Assembly: GCA_038380795.1 (NCBI GenBank)
Contig: CM076260.1
Location: forward strand, 77,909,843-77,973,842
Source of the DNA: Pyrocephalus nanus
Taxonomy: Eukaryota > Chordata > Aves > Passeriformes > Tyrannidae
Reading direction: 5' to 3'
DNA: 64,000 nt
Shown here: positions 53,101-64,000 of the stretch, piece after piece
Layout: each line of letters starts with the position of its first letter
Position numbering within the stretch: the stretch's first letter is position 1
Notes under the pieces: model-generated
What the model saw: only the letters and a program-made list of their open reading frames with translations
Databases searched by the model: none
Told to the model about the DNA's origin: nothing
Position numbers and translations under genes: made by a program

Positions 53101-56100
53101 AGGAAGTAAGAGGCAAATTGCATATAGGCAGGAAAGCAGGTTTTCCATGAACATAGCTATAGGCTTGTTGTGAGCATATTTACTATTTATGAGAAACATC
53201 AGTCAGGTATATTACATGTCACTGCATAACACTTCTTTGAAGGTGTTTGGATTTCCATCTTATTGTTTTCCTCATAATTTCTCCTGTTGCAAGGATGTGG
53301 TTTTAATTTTTTAGCAAGTTCTTTTAATAAGGTATAATGACTGTTCCACAAGAGCTAGGTCTTTGTGTGAAGAGGATGATATGTCACCATGATATATTTC
53401 AAGCAGATTTGAGCTTTATCTGAGCCAGACAGGAAACACAGAACAGGAATTAGGTCTCCTACGGCCACACAGAAGGAGTTAGCTCTCCGAGGACCATCCT
53501 ACCGTGGCTCTGATCCACAGAGGCAGAGCTGGCACAGCAAGCTGGCATCATTCCTCAAAATATCAAAGGCATATCCTGACAATGTAACACAAATATATCA
53601 TAAAACATTAAACAGCAAATGGCTCTAACTTGCCAGTTAGATATTTAATACTTACATTTACTGTATTTTCATTTTAAGTGCCCAACTCAGAAATATCAAA
53701 CTGATTTCAAGGAGAATACAGTAGGAAATACTGTAACTATGGAGAGAGAGTTCTTTTTCTGCAGTAAATGCTAAATGAACTTCTTCTGCTATATCAATAA
53801 ATTGTTGTCATCTGCAGTATTATAATACAGCGGAATTACACAATTTAATATCTATTGTCATTATCAATTAAATTTATGTTCACACAGATCTGTAAATTCG
53901 TTTTAAGCATTTGCTCAAATGCAATATATCAGAGTGGGTCTTCATAAAAAGAAGAATAACTATTTTATTCTTTGTGCTCTGAAATACAAGTTGAACAAAT
54001 TAGGACGAATACTTCCTCTACAATATAATTTGGAAGGAAACTCATGCTTACAACATTGGGTTAGACTGCTCATCCATCAGGTTCACCATATCACCTGACT
54101 GTATTAATACTTGCTTTGTCAAAAGACAGAAAGTGTCCTTCCTGGCACACTGTATTCCTTGTATTTGTCACTTTCTACCTATATTAAATTCACAGCTTCT
54201 TGACACTTGTTAACCCTTATTTTATGTTTTCCTCTAATGCAACAGGAAAGTTGTTACAGTAAGACATCTTTTCTTTTTAAATAGTCAAAAAAGCCTCAAC
54301 AGCAGTGTGGCACTAGAATACAATTTAAAACAGCATGTCCAAAATTAAGTGTTTTGTTAGACAATTCATGACTGTCAGTCTCAGACATAATCTCAGAAAA
54401 TATTGAACATATGCTTATCTTTGCTTTTCATTAAGTTATTTGCACTTAATTTTACAGGTCTACAGGTCTGGCTACCTTCTGTAAATATGTATGAGTTCCC
54501 TTTAGTACTGAACCGCATAACCGAATTAATTAAAATATGAAAACCAGGAGTTTTCTTTTAGCTATTAAAACGATTTTCTGTATATTACACTGGAAAGCTG
54601 CATAAGCTCTTGTTGTGGTATAAAATATGTGAAATAATTTTTATTATTATTTGCAACAATTATTTAGGAGTTATAAAATTTCAAGAATTTTTAAATGAAC
54701 TATGGTTCTAACATCTCAGGAATTCATTTTGTTATCAAATAAACTAGGAAGTTTTTACCTAAAATCAGGCCAGAAAGTAGTAATTAATTGATCTGACTTG
54801 TATAATCTTTTTCTACATGTTGTTTGAATCTTCCCCTAGAGACACAGTGAGTTGTCTTGACAATTTTTTTATGTATTCCATATCACTTGCTCCCAGGATA
54901 TTGCTAGTCTTTGGATACTTTTTCTCCTATGCCCTACAGTGATCAGGAATTCTCTGGGTGGTCCTCTCCTTCGTGTCCCCCTCTGCCTCAGAGAACGTTA
55001 TACTTCTTGTAGATATGAACTCTTCATCTGAACAACAACATGTGGTCTTTTTGAAGGCATTAGTAGTTCTAATTTATCTTATAGTTGGAAAAGTGACAAC
55101 CTAGAAGATACAGTCTCTTTCAGAGATCTTCTCCAATGTTTATACTGAATCATACTAAATTCTCTGGTTAGGGAAAATAAACTTTTAATACACAGAACCC
55201 AAATACAGAATTATCACATCTTCTTTTTAGATCTGCAGGGACTTGTTACTTTCCACATTACAGATTATTCCTTTCAAACTCTGTTCAAGAGTATACTTTT
55301 ATTTTACCTCTCTATGCTAGCGTTTCATAATTATTACTTCTAGGAGATTTTCAGATTTATTCAATTTACAGACTGATGTAAGGATCATCTGTTGTGGCTC
55401 ATAATTTAAGAGCTGAGCCTAGATATTTCTTTGAAATACAATGTTAACAGAATTTCCATAAGCCCAATTTTGATTTGGGAACCTGCATGTAACAGTCCAG
55501 TTTTCAGAGATGTAGCATATGAGTCATCACACATAGGAAGATGCTTCCTGTGCTAATGAGATTAAAGAACAACTGGGGAAAAAAAGTCAGAAGAAGCAGT
55601 AGGTGTTTGTCTAAATAATGAAAAGGAGAACCTTAATATTTCCAATATATTCTTGCCTTCAACATTTAGAAGTAAATGGCCAAATTCTAAACAGGATTAG
55701 GGGGTTTTGTAGCTGTATTAGTGCACTTTGGACATATGAATTGCAATTATTTAAGAATTTTACTAATAATACACAATCCAAAATGAAACCCTGCATATCT
55801 AACCTGACAAGGGAGTCAGAGTACGAGGAGGCAGCAAGCAGCTGGAATGAACAAATGAAAAAGTACATCTAAGAGTACTTTAAAAGTACTTAAAAAGGAG
55901 TACTAAAAGTACATCAGTTGTCTTCAGTGTTCAGTCCCCATCTTAGTGTATTAACTGTTTAACATAGAGTTGTCCCTCCAACTTTATCACTACAGAACTT
56001 AGGGGGGAAATTACAAAGCCATGTGCAGATGTATGAATTGCTAAATGCAAATGTGCTGACTGATCCATTTATGCAGTATGACACTAACTCCTCAAATAAC

Positions 56101-59100
56101 CTGGTAAATAAATCATCAGCAACCTCAGTACATATGTGACTTATATGAAATGTATATAGGGGCTGGAGTGCCCATATTTGATATAGAGATATATGGATAG
56201 AAGAAGAGCAAATATTTTCCTTTTAGAAGATTAATTATCTTCCTTTCTATTAAGCAATCTCAGTGGTTCCTTTTTCATGTTTCTTTATTGCCAGTGCAGA
56301 TGCTACTCCCCAGGACTAATACTGGCAGAACTAAAAATGAAAACTCAATGTAATCTGATGGGGAAAGGGAAAAATAGCATGAATCCCACTGTGAGCAAAA
56401 TGAGATGTAGAACAAGAACTGACCCTCCTTGTTTTCACAGTTCCCCATCTGGTCATGTGTGAAACACCTGCAACAAACTGGCAGCTCAGCTAGCATCAGT
56501 GGGGAAAGCTTCCAAGTGACATTGCAGTGCACTACACACAGGACTGGTGTATAAACTGCCCCTGAGAGGAGCACAGCTGGAGAGACATGGGAACAGAAGC
56601 AGGGGGCCAGAATTCTGCTTCAGTTTCCACAGCAGCACAGGAGGCTGCTCTCAGCCACCTGTGCAGGTGTATTTTTCTTTCATATGTGAGGAAGGGAGGA
56701 GGTTAATATTTACTGAATTTGGGGTATGAGTTGTCAGCACAGCTGCAGAATTAAGAGGTTACATGTGCAGAGAAATCCTTCCGCCTCTGGCTGGGATTTG
56801 CAGCCCTCTCTTCCCTACTCATTAGGGAATAGTACTCTTTCCTTCACTGATCTAAGGACAGGAGGCAGAAACTGAAAAACAGCTTTCCAGTTTTGGCTCA
56901 TTCTAAATCCATTGACACTCTCCACTTCTTTCTCCTTTTGCACTGATCTTTACATTTACTGATGAGATGTTCTCACTTGTGATTGACCTACAAACTCTTG
57001 CCAAATAATAGTTTGAACTGGAAGTGTGGATTTCCAAAGGACTAATGCTCAAGACCAATATTTTTAGTATGTTTGTCCTGAGCCCAACCCCTCAGGTTTC
57101 CATATCTCTCTGCAGTTTTCATTCCTGCAAACAGCTTAAGAATTAGGTAAATGTTTGTCAGCTGGGAAATAGCAGACACTGGCCTAATACCTGACCAGTC
57201 CTTGCTGGCCCTTTACTGAGATGAACCTGGTTGTGCAAGTGTCCTTCATGATTTTCCACCATGGGCATCATTCCTAAAAAAAAACTAAACTAGGGGTATT
57301 TTGAGTAGTTACAGTTCAAACTAAAAATTTCAATTATTTTATTTGTTCTTTTCAGTCAAACATCAATAAGACATCTCTTTCCTGAAATGGAAAAAGCCTT
57401 CATTTCTACAAATACTGATTGTTTTCATTCTTGTTTTGTATTGGTCAAATAAGTAGCTTTGTGATTTATTTTTCTCACTAGATTCTTTTATTGTTGTTGT
57501 TGTTTAAATTTTGGGAATAACATGTAAGTAAATTCAAAATGAGATCCCACAGCTGATACTGCATTGAAGTTCTTGGGCAATGCTATGCTTGAGAAAAATC
57601 TAGCCCCTGGCAGGATTTCAGGACTAGATGAACTTTTGGTCTGGAACAGTAGGGCCTTGTGTACATAAGTTTTACCTGTTCATATAGAAAAATTTCTTGA
57701 TTAACAGATGAAATTCATATATTATCTGCCTTGTTTCTCAGTAAGGGGACAGATTTTAATACAACAAGAGATTACACTCATTTATGCATCTAGAGAGTCT
57801 ATGATCTACTGATAATAACAGAGGAAGCTATTTTTATGAGTTTTAACTTCCATTTCTAGGCCATAGTTCACTATGTCTTGTTAAGTGACATTGGACCGAG
57901 CCTCTGTGGAAATGTCAATGTGCTCTATTTAATGGACTGCACATTTCACAGCACTAAATAGTCTTGTTGTTACTGGTTTGGAGGGGAAAAAATGAAAGGA
58001 CTTTGGTCAGCAACTTCTTCCAGGTCAGTGTGAGAAGACAGCTGGAAAGGGTATGTGTAATGTAAGACATAATAGTTTTAAACTCTGAATTTTTAAATGG
58101 GGCCTTGTTTATGAGGTTATGAGTAGAGATACCTATAGTTTGATGGGTCTATAGTTTAATATATGAATTAAGTTTGGTCTGTTTTGTACTGGCTGTATTT
58201 TCATAAGGCATTACAAACTTATAGCAAGCACATTTCTTTTGCATTCTTTATAGGTGGGCAGCAACAGATGCAACGCTAACACTGTGAGTGGTGTGAAGCC
58301 ATGGCACCAAGAAGTGATGAGGGAGTGTTTCCTCCAAGGCAGCTCTGGCAGGAGAGAGGCTACACCTTCTTGCCCTATTAACTTTGCTTCTGGTGGGACA
58401 ATAAAATTTGCACTGAATGGAAACTAAATCAGCCCACACCCCTGTAAATCAGATCCCTTTGTTTCAAGGGTTCCAGACTGATAATTGCAGCTAAGCACCA
58501 GACTTGGGCTCAAAAAGGTGTCCTGCTCTACCCCTGTCACAAATCTTGTACAATCCCTTGTAATGTAGATATTAGCACCTGAGGTAGAGGAAGTTTGCAG
58601 GCCTGCTTTTTTTTTTTTTTTTTTTTTTTTTTTCTCCATGTGAATTCCTCAAAAAGAATTTCAGTTTTTAAATGCCATAGAAATAGCCGAGTTCTGTCTC
58701 TCTACTGCTGTAGCATGTGATGAGATCCTCCTGCTCCCTGACATAAACCTTTAGCTTCCCTTGGGGAGTTGCAGGTTACTGGACCTTTATTATTCTCAAA
58801 GAGAAAGCTGAAGGGCTGATCTAGATGGCAGGGGAAAGCACAGTGCACACTGTCACTGCTCCCTATGCCTCAGACTCAGAGCTGTGACACCTGTGGTTGC
58901 CAGTGTTACTCCAAGGCAACTTATCCAATGGCTTCATTCCAGTAGTGAATATATTTTCAACAGTTCCCAGGAGTGTGAGTAAATGAGGCAAAGCAAGAAT
59001 AGCTGGGGTTACTACTCTGATGCAAAATGTAAAGTGATCAGTAGTAAAAATTACATATTGCAAATGTCAATTTGCTATTACTTCTGTATATTTTATGTGA

Positions 59101-61041
59101 ATGCAGACCTGTTTCTAACACTATTCATACTGTTTGTTGCAGTATGCTAAAGGCACTAGCAATTGTGCACTATAAAATCCTTAGAGCAAAATAAATAGTC
59201 AGTGTTGTTAAGCTGAGCATTTAGGGCTTTCATGAAGTGCCCCAACTTACTGAAAGTTTTCTGGGAAAAAAAACTCTTTAATGTCAAAGAGATACAGAGC
59301 TAAGCCTAGTGTTTATGTATATATAGCTCCACTTCTATTTTTCCCCATCAAACTAGAATAATGACTCATTATAATAGGTTATTTCTACATAATTCATTAA
59401 ATAGTACAGTGTAATTGCCCTTAAAAAGTTTCTAAACTTTCTAGTTTAACAAATTCTTTCTGTAGCAAGTATAACCCAATTTCACTTAACATTGATCAGC
59501 AGCCTCTTAGAGTCTCCTTCTCAACAAATCAGGTTATGAATTACGAGGCCATCTTCTCGGATTGTCTCCCTAGACATAACCAAGGTTACTGGGGTTTTTT
59601 AAACATTTCAAATAGAAAAAACTGAGGTCTAATTTAGTTCGATACATATCTACTGTGATGTAAGTGACAAAAAAATCCATTGAAAATTAGTCTAAATATT
59701 GTAAACCATCAGAGGAGAAAAGAAACTGTAAATTTCATTTCACTAAAATTGTTCAGAGATGACAACATTTATCCAGGTGGCAGAAGACCTATTTCACACT
59801 ATGTTCTGTAGAGCAGATCTATTCTACAGTCCCCCGCTTCACAATTGAGCAAGTTAATCAGTACACTGTAGGATATTCTGAGAAATGTTTCCCTCATCCC
59901 CGCTAGTTGGAACCACTGTACCATGGTAGCTAATTACATATTATAAACTTATCACAGCCAAGAACAAGAGTGGAAGAATAAAGATGCCTTACGGCAAGGG
60001 GTCCTGAGGAAGTGGGTAACAAGAATTCAGTCATCTGAATAGATCTAACAGAGACATGTTTTTCTTTCATACCTGACCTGATTTGACAGACTCCACCCAG
60101 ATTAAAAGGCAGCAGTTTGAAGAAAAGCAAAACCACAGATTTTATTTTACAGCTTGCTCTGTGAAAAGAAAAAAAAAACAACCCGCCCTCTTCTACAGAA
60201 GTACTAATGCTTCATGTTCAGAAATCCTCATTGCCATTTGTAGTTTGCAGCTGGTTTATTGGGCCTGCTTTGCATTTCTGGCATCCTGCTATTCTGCTAC
60301 TTCTGCCCTGAGATTAGCACGACGAAAACTGGGCATGGCTGCAGGGCACAATGCTCCCATGTTTGTGCCCAGGACTGCTGGTTTATCCGTAACAGTGCTC
60401 TGGGAGTGATTTCAGTGTCTCCAGTCTGTCTTCACTTTTTCCCTCTTTGTGCTTTATTCTCCTCCCATCTATCTGCAGCTTGCTATTTCTCTCCTCATAG
60501 CCACCTGTTCACATAACCTTTCCCATAGCCAATTCCTGACCTGTGGGCTGTTCAAAATGCCAGGAATAAACGTAGCATTGCAGCTTGCCAGGCACCATGA
60601 CTGGGAAAAAGTCTGGCTCTCAGAGATCCCAGATGTATTACCCACTCTCTGTTCTCTCTTTTACAGAATTTTTATTAATATGGAACTTCCTACAGAATTA
60701 TAGTAGAATTATCATGTAAAATGTTATCATGTACAATCTTGTTTTATAGATCCAACCTGCTTAGACAACACACAAATCACACTGCAACATGCTATGGCAA
60801 CACCACCATGCAAAACATAGGGGTTTTTGTTTCAAACACTGGGATAGTTTCCTTTGTTTATTTACTTTTAGTGTCCTTTACTGACTTTGTCCCATTGAAT
60901 CCAAATTTCTTCCTGATTATAGTGGATTCAAAGCATATTACAGGAAGCCTTTACCTATAAGAAAGTAGTTAAAGAATTACTGTTTTGTTTTAAAATGTGA
61001 GATATTCCCACAGCCTCAAAAAACTTTGTTCTTTCACTATG
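50128..61041. other. Gene-free DNA downstream of RGS7
   Basis: No coding exon, LTR or CR1 copy was recognised in this AT-rich 11 kb, only homopolymers and a TG-rich patch near 51063. Part of the right end may be distal RGS7 3'UTR if a poly(A) signal below 61042 is used. Confidence 0.5.
58607..58633 (+). repeat. T27 homopolymer
   Basis: A run of about 27 T residues with no recognisable retrocopy beside it. Confidence 0.85.
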
Positions 61042-61358
61042 TTTATTTATCTTTTTTTTTTTTTGATTACTGGAAAGTACTTTTGTATTTTTTAAATACT
61101 TGAGGCAATGCTCTTGAGCCCCATTACATAGGAGGCAGTTTTTGAGAACTGCTTCTTCTTCCCTAGAAACTAAAAAACAAAAACCATGATCTTTGCTGAA
61201 AGCTCTCATAATTTTCATTTCAATGCACACAGCTCCATTAACCAGGTCACAGAAAAAGCCACAGACACACACGCACACACACACAGCAGCATCACCTGCA
61301 CAATTCAACAGACAATGCAGACAAACTTGAGTATAATCCAAGATCTTTCTACCTCTTT
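61042..61358 (-). other. RGS7: Putative RGS7 3'UTR with poly(A) signal
   Basis: The sequence following the RGS7 stop on the minus strand has no long coding frame and contains a TG-rich tract (61262-61285, written CA on the plus strand). It reaches a canonical AATAAA hexamer at 61042-61047. Further AATAAA hexamers occur lower down, near 60850, so the true end could be more distal. The 3'UTR call rests on position and hexamer only; no cleavage site can be seen. Confidence 0.55.
61262..61285. repeat. CA/TG microsatellite in RGS7 3'UTR
   Basis: CA on the plus strand, hence TG (UG in RNA) on the transcribed strand, interrupted by one CG. It begins about 74 bases after the RGS7 stop codon, so it would lie in the mRNA as a UG-rich tract. 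Confidence 0.85.
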
Positions 61359-61433
61359 TCATAACAGGTTAGTGCTCGCCCTCAGTGTTGGTGTACAGTT
61401 TTTATGGCATGGGAAAATTGGGATGTTTCTGCC
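61359..61433 (-). CDS. RGS7: RGS7 terminal coding exon with stop codon
   Basis: Seen: on the minus strand an acceptor TTTTTGTAG (AG at 61434-61435) is followed by 24 codons and a TGA stop (61359-61361). The exon starts GRNIPIFPCHKNC and ends TLRASTNLL. Known: this is the C-terminus of the long RGS7 isoform in vertebrates and, to my knowledge, is not found in RGS6, RGS9 or RGS11. It therefore settles the gene identity. The exon joins in phase 0 to the 54-nt cassette (intron 61434-62258), or directly to the QAKKK exon if the cassette is skipped. The two cysteines (PCHKNC) sit in the disordered tail; any lipid modification there is speculation. The alternative mammalian tail that begins GKSL was looked for on this strand and not recognised. 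Confidence 0.96.
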   Translation of the reverse strand, partial: GRNIPIFPCHKNCTPTLRASTNLL

Positions 61434-62258
61434 CTACAAAAATAAATGCGTTGAATTCTTTAGTTTGAACTTTCACAATGCAAAAAAGAAAAAAATTAAT
61501 TCCAAAGAAACTGGATTAGTAAAAAGAATCCCAAATATCAAGAAATCAGTGGATCTTTTGGCAGGTGGCAAAAGAATGCCCACACCAAACCTACCAGCCT
61601 CCTTTTTTTTTTTTTTTTTTACATTCAAGAAATAGTTTTCAAAAATTACATATTGAAAAGAAAAAAATCAGTTCTTTTAATCCATTATGAAAATAATCCA
61701 AATCAAACCCTCGCACATCAACAGCATGAATCCTTTGGTCCTGCAGAAGCTGTGTTAGACTTTAAGGAAGATGGGGAAATTATTATTGTTTATTTTTTCC
61801 TGTGCCAAATCAAAAAAAAATGGGACAAAGTATTTTTTAGTAAAATAAAAAGAAGACAGGATGGAAATCCAATGTATTCAAGTGTTTTAGACTCAGTATT
61901 TTGGGAGGCACCAGAAAAAGAAACAACATCAAGCAGGTTTTCACAGATTCTTTACTAAAATTAAAGCAAAAAAAAAAAAAAAAAGTGACTAATTTCATGC
62001 TTCCTAATGCAAAGAGCATGGCTCCCAAAGGTCCATTCCTCCATGTGTAACTATTGAGATCACTGGGAAAGGGACTAGGAGGAGGAGTTGTAATGAAGCA
62101 GATTATAAAGCTGTCATTCCCAGGAAAATCCACAAACTGTGATGAATACACTTTTAACTCTCAGGTTAGAGAAGCAAAAAGGAAAATAGGGTTCAGCCAG
62201 GGGAAGGGGAGAAGGATGTCCCATCAGGTTTACTAGTCTTCCGAGGCAACAAACTTAC
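61434..62258 (-). other. RGS7: RGS7 last intron
   Basis: This intron lies between the 54-nt cassette exon and the terminal exon. It has a GTAAGT donor and a TTTTGTAG acceptor on the minus strand. It contains a poly(T) run on the plus strand near 61602-61620 and an A-rich stretch near 61969-61984. No further exon was recognised in it, including the alternative GKSL-type tail known from mammals. Confidence 0.85.
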
Positions 62259-62312
62259 CACATTGCGTGTGAATTTCTCAAAAGATGTTCGACGATCCAG
62301 AGTGTTTTCCAA
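62259..62312 (-). CDS. RGS7: RGS7 54-nt cassette exon (C-terminal linker)
   Basis: Seen: on the minus strand, a T-rich tract and AAG acceptor (AG at 62313-62314) precede an exon of exactly 18 codons reading LENTLDRRTSFEKFTRNV. It is followed by a strong GTAAGT donor (62253-62258). It starts and ends in phase 0, so including or skipping it keeps the frame between the QAKKK exon and the terminal exon. Known: mammalian RGS7 has a matching segment centred on DRRTSFEKF in some isoforms, and R7 C-termini are alternatively spliced. The segment lies just after the RGS domain. RRTS fits a basic-directed (PKA-type) phosphorylation consensus, which is inference only. Compared with the mammalian segment as I remember it, the first four residues and the FTRNV end differ, while DRRTSFEKF is kept. 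Confidence 0.93.
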
Positions 62313-63578
62313 CTTAAATTTAAAATAAATAAAACAAAAGAAACAAAAAGAAAAAGGAGGGGAAAAAGAAAAGCGAGAAAAATGGAGTAGAAAAGAAGGA
62401 TTGATGAAACAATGGACTGCAAAACAAAGTTTGTATAAATCAGGAAGCAAACACAGGTATGAGGCTGTAATGGGACTCAGCAAAACAGTGGATGGGCAAA
62501 GCAGATATAGTACTTGACAAAAATAATTTTTCATGGGGATAAAACTTCATGGTTTGAATTTAAAGAAAAACTGAAAATAAAAAGAAATAATGAAGTGCAC
62601 ATCTTGTGTTAATGAACTGACATTCACAAACTTAAGGACTTCACACGGACAGTTGAAGCTTTCTGGTTTTTTCAACATCTCTCTCTATATTGGATCTTCA
62701 GAGATCAATGTTTGAACAAAAAACAAAATCATACAGTACTTTCATATAATTTTAGGTTGTCATTGTAAACAATAGAATGCTATGGTATTAATAACTACCT
62801 TGTTCCGGTAACAATCAGGGCCCTTATTTTGCAAGGCACAGGGCTCCAAGCTGATTCTAGGAGATTACTATTAAAAGGCCACTGACAAAATTATTTATCA
62901 TTATAGAAATCTGCAATGCACAAGTTGCTCCACATACTCTGGGCTGTGGCTATTCAAAACTCATTCCATAATCTGAACTTTTCTAAGTAAATATTACATA
63001 CCAAGACATGAGCTTCTGTTTGCCGAAGTGTGACATGATCAGTCTTTCAAGTCAGATTCCTAGCCTACTCAAAACTATTCATGTAATAATAGGGAAAGAA
63101 ACAAAATTAGGAAGCCCCTATATTTGTAGTTGAAATTAGAAGTCATCCATAAGAATAAGATTGTTTCTAAACACATTCTGTAGCTTTTATAGGTGGAATA
63201 AAGAGAACAACAATTATTACATAAGCAAACTTGCAAACATGAAAGACTATTCTTCTGGGATTTTATTTTATTTTTTTAATGTATTTGTAAAGCACTTTGC
63301 AATTTAAGGTGCTTCATAACAGAGAAAACAGTACAATATGGGATGTAAAAATAAAAATAAGTTTTGCTAGATTAACTTATTGAAACATGCCCGCATGCAG
63401 GATATATACACATATATGTATATTGAACTCCTGTGTGTATGTGACCCTCCAAACACGCCAAGCTGGTCACCTACCAGATATCCAGTTGCACTGGCACAGG
63501 GGAGAGAAGACTGAGTATTGTTGCAAACATAACCACTGCTTTGCACAGTGGCAAGACAAAGGCAAGATGGACCAATAC
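62313..63578 (-). other. RGS7: RGS7 intron between RGS-domain exon and cassette exon
   Basis: This intron of about 1.27 kb is bounded by a GTATTG donor and an AAG acceptor with a T-rich tract just upstream of it. It contains AT-rich sequence and a short TATATACATATATG run near 63403-63420. I see no repeat family or extra exon in it. Confidence 0.85.
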
Positions 63579-63668
63579 CTTTTTCTTGGCCTGTAGCAGC
63601 TCCTGGTAGGCACTGGATCGTATAAAACGAGGGTAAGAATCACTTTTCATCAGTTTGTAAATGTGCTC
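63579..63668 (-). CDS. RGS7: RGS7 internal coding exon, end of the RGS domain
   Basis: Seen: on the minus strand a pyrimidine-rich tract ending in CAG (acceptor AG at 63669-63670) opens a 90-nt, 30-codon exon that closes at AAG before a GTATTG donor (63577-63578). The translation begins EHIYKLMKS, continues [16 protein letters not shown] and ends QAKKK. Known: this matches the last helices of the RGS domain of R7-family RGS proteins. The run [16 protein letters not shown] fits RGS7 better than RGS6, which as I recall has ARFLRS and a different tail. RGS7 is a GTPase-accelerating protein for Gi/o alpha subunits; it works as an obligate dimer with Gbeta5 and is anchored by R7BP or GPR158, mainly in neurons. 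Both junctions are phase 0. Upstream exons lie beyond position 64000, so the gene is partial here. The RGS7 assignment rests mainly on the downstream terminal exon. Confidence 0.95.
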
Positions 63669-64000
63669 CTGAAAAGGAAAGGAGGAACTGTTACTCCCAT
63701 GAAAGAAGACGTGTAAAATGGAAGGCAGTCATATGGTTTGGTTGTAGAATGTATACCAGCTAGCACTGTTATGAATAGAAAGTATTATGGGATATCAGGT
63801 TTCAGTTCTGAAGTTAAGGCTGAATTGCTTTCTATTCTGAAAGAAGAAATTCCACCCATTTGTTATGTATAAATCCCACAGCACACCTTTCTTTAATTTA
63901 TAGATCAAATTTTCACTATGAAATTATTTTATAAGAATTTAAACCCTAGCTTAAGGTCCAATTTCAAACCTTCCTTGCATTAGTCAGTTTAGCTAAGTGA

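Noticed and set aside
60604..60625. GKSL-like reading as the alternative RGS7 tail
   Set aside because: GGAAAAAGTCTGGCTCTC reads GKSLAL only on the plus strand, opposite to RGS7, and diverges at once from the known tail.
61186..61635. 149-codon plus-strand frame
   Set aside because: It runs antisense across the RGS7 terminal exon and 3'UTR; the minus strand gives the true protein with splice sites.

Overview
The window is nuclear DNA from a bird. It is AT-rich and gene-poor, and its recognisable repeats are avian-type CR1 LINE fragments and retroviral LTRs of a kind common in bird genomes. The species cannot be named from what I can see. There is no bacterial, organellar or viral gene set, and no array, tRNA or rRNA that I could recognise.

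The only protein-coding gene I can establish is RGS7, on the minus strand at the right-hand end. Three exons were found by reading the minus strand between splice sites. They are 63579-63668 (end of the RGS domain), 62259-62312 (an 18-codon cassette) and 61359-61433 (the last 24 codons plus stop). All junctions are phase 0 with GT/AG boundaries. The rest of RGS7 (DEP, DHEX, GGL and most of the RGS domain) lies beyond position 64000. A 3'UTR follows below 61359, with an AATAAA at 61042-61047 (minus strand).

From about 61000 leftwards to position 1 no coding exon could be supported. Two CpG islands interrupt this desert, at about 11240-12330 and 42650-43190. In mammals the next gene past the 3' end of RGS7, on the same strand, is GREM2, which has a non-coding first exon and a single coding exon. 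One of these islands, more likely the larger at 11-12 kb, is a reasonable candidate for the GREM2 promoter and first exon. That is a synteny inference: the GREM2 coding exon is not in the window, and both islands contain possible splice donors on both strands.

Repeats: six CR1 pieces (1.3, 18.6-19.6, 20.6-21.0, 21.3-21.5, 23.4-23.7 and 26.1-26.3 kb). The longest keeps a dead reverse transcriptase segment. There is a well-preserved 580-bp solo LTR at 49543-50122 with a perfect 5-bp target-site duplication, and an older related LTR at about 1940-2502. Other repeats are a 78-bp tandem duplication (48323-48478), a (CTG)9 tract (43777-43803), an AT microsatellite and many A/T homopolymers. Two stretches, about 8250-8697 and 39600-40700, have coding-like or retrocopy-like character that I could not identify. 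I did not find a novel biological system; the most informative observations are the RGS7 C-terminal cassette, the two islands and the unidentified stretches.
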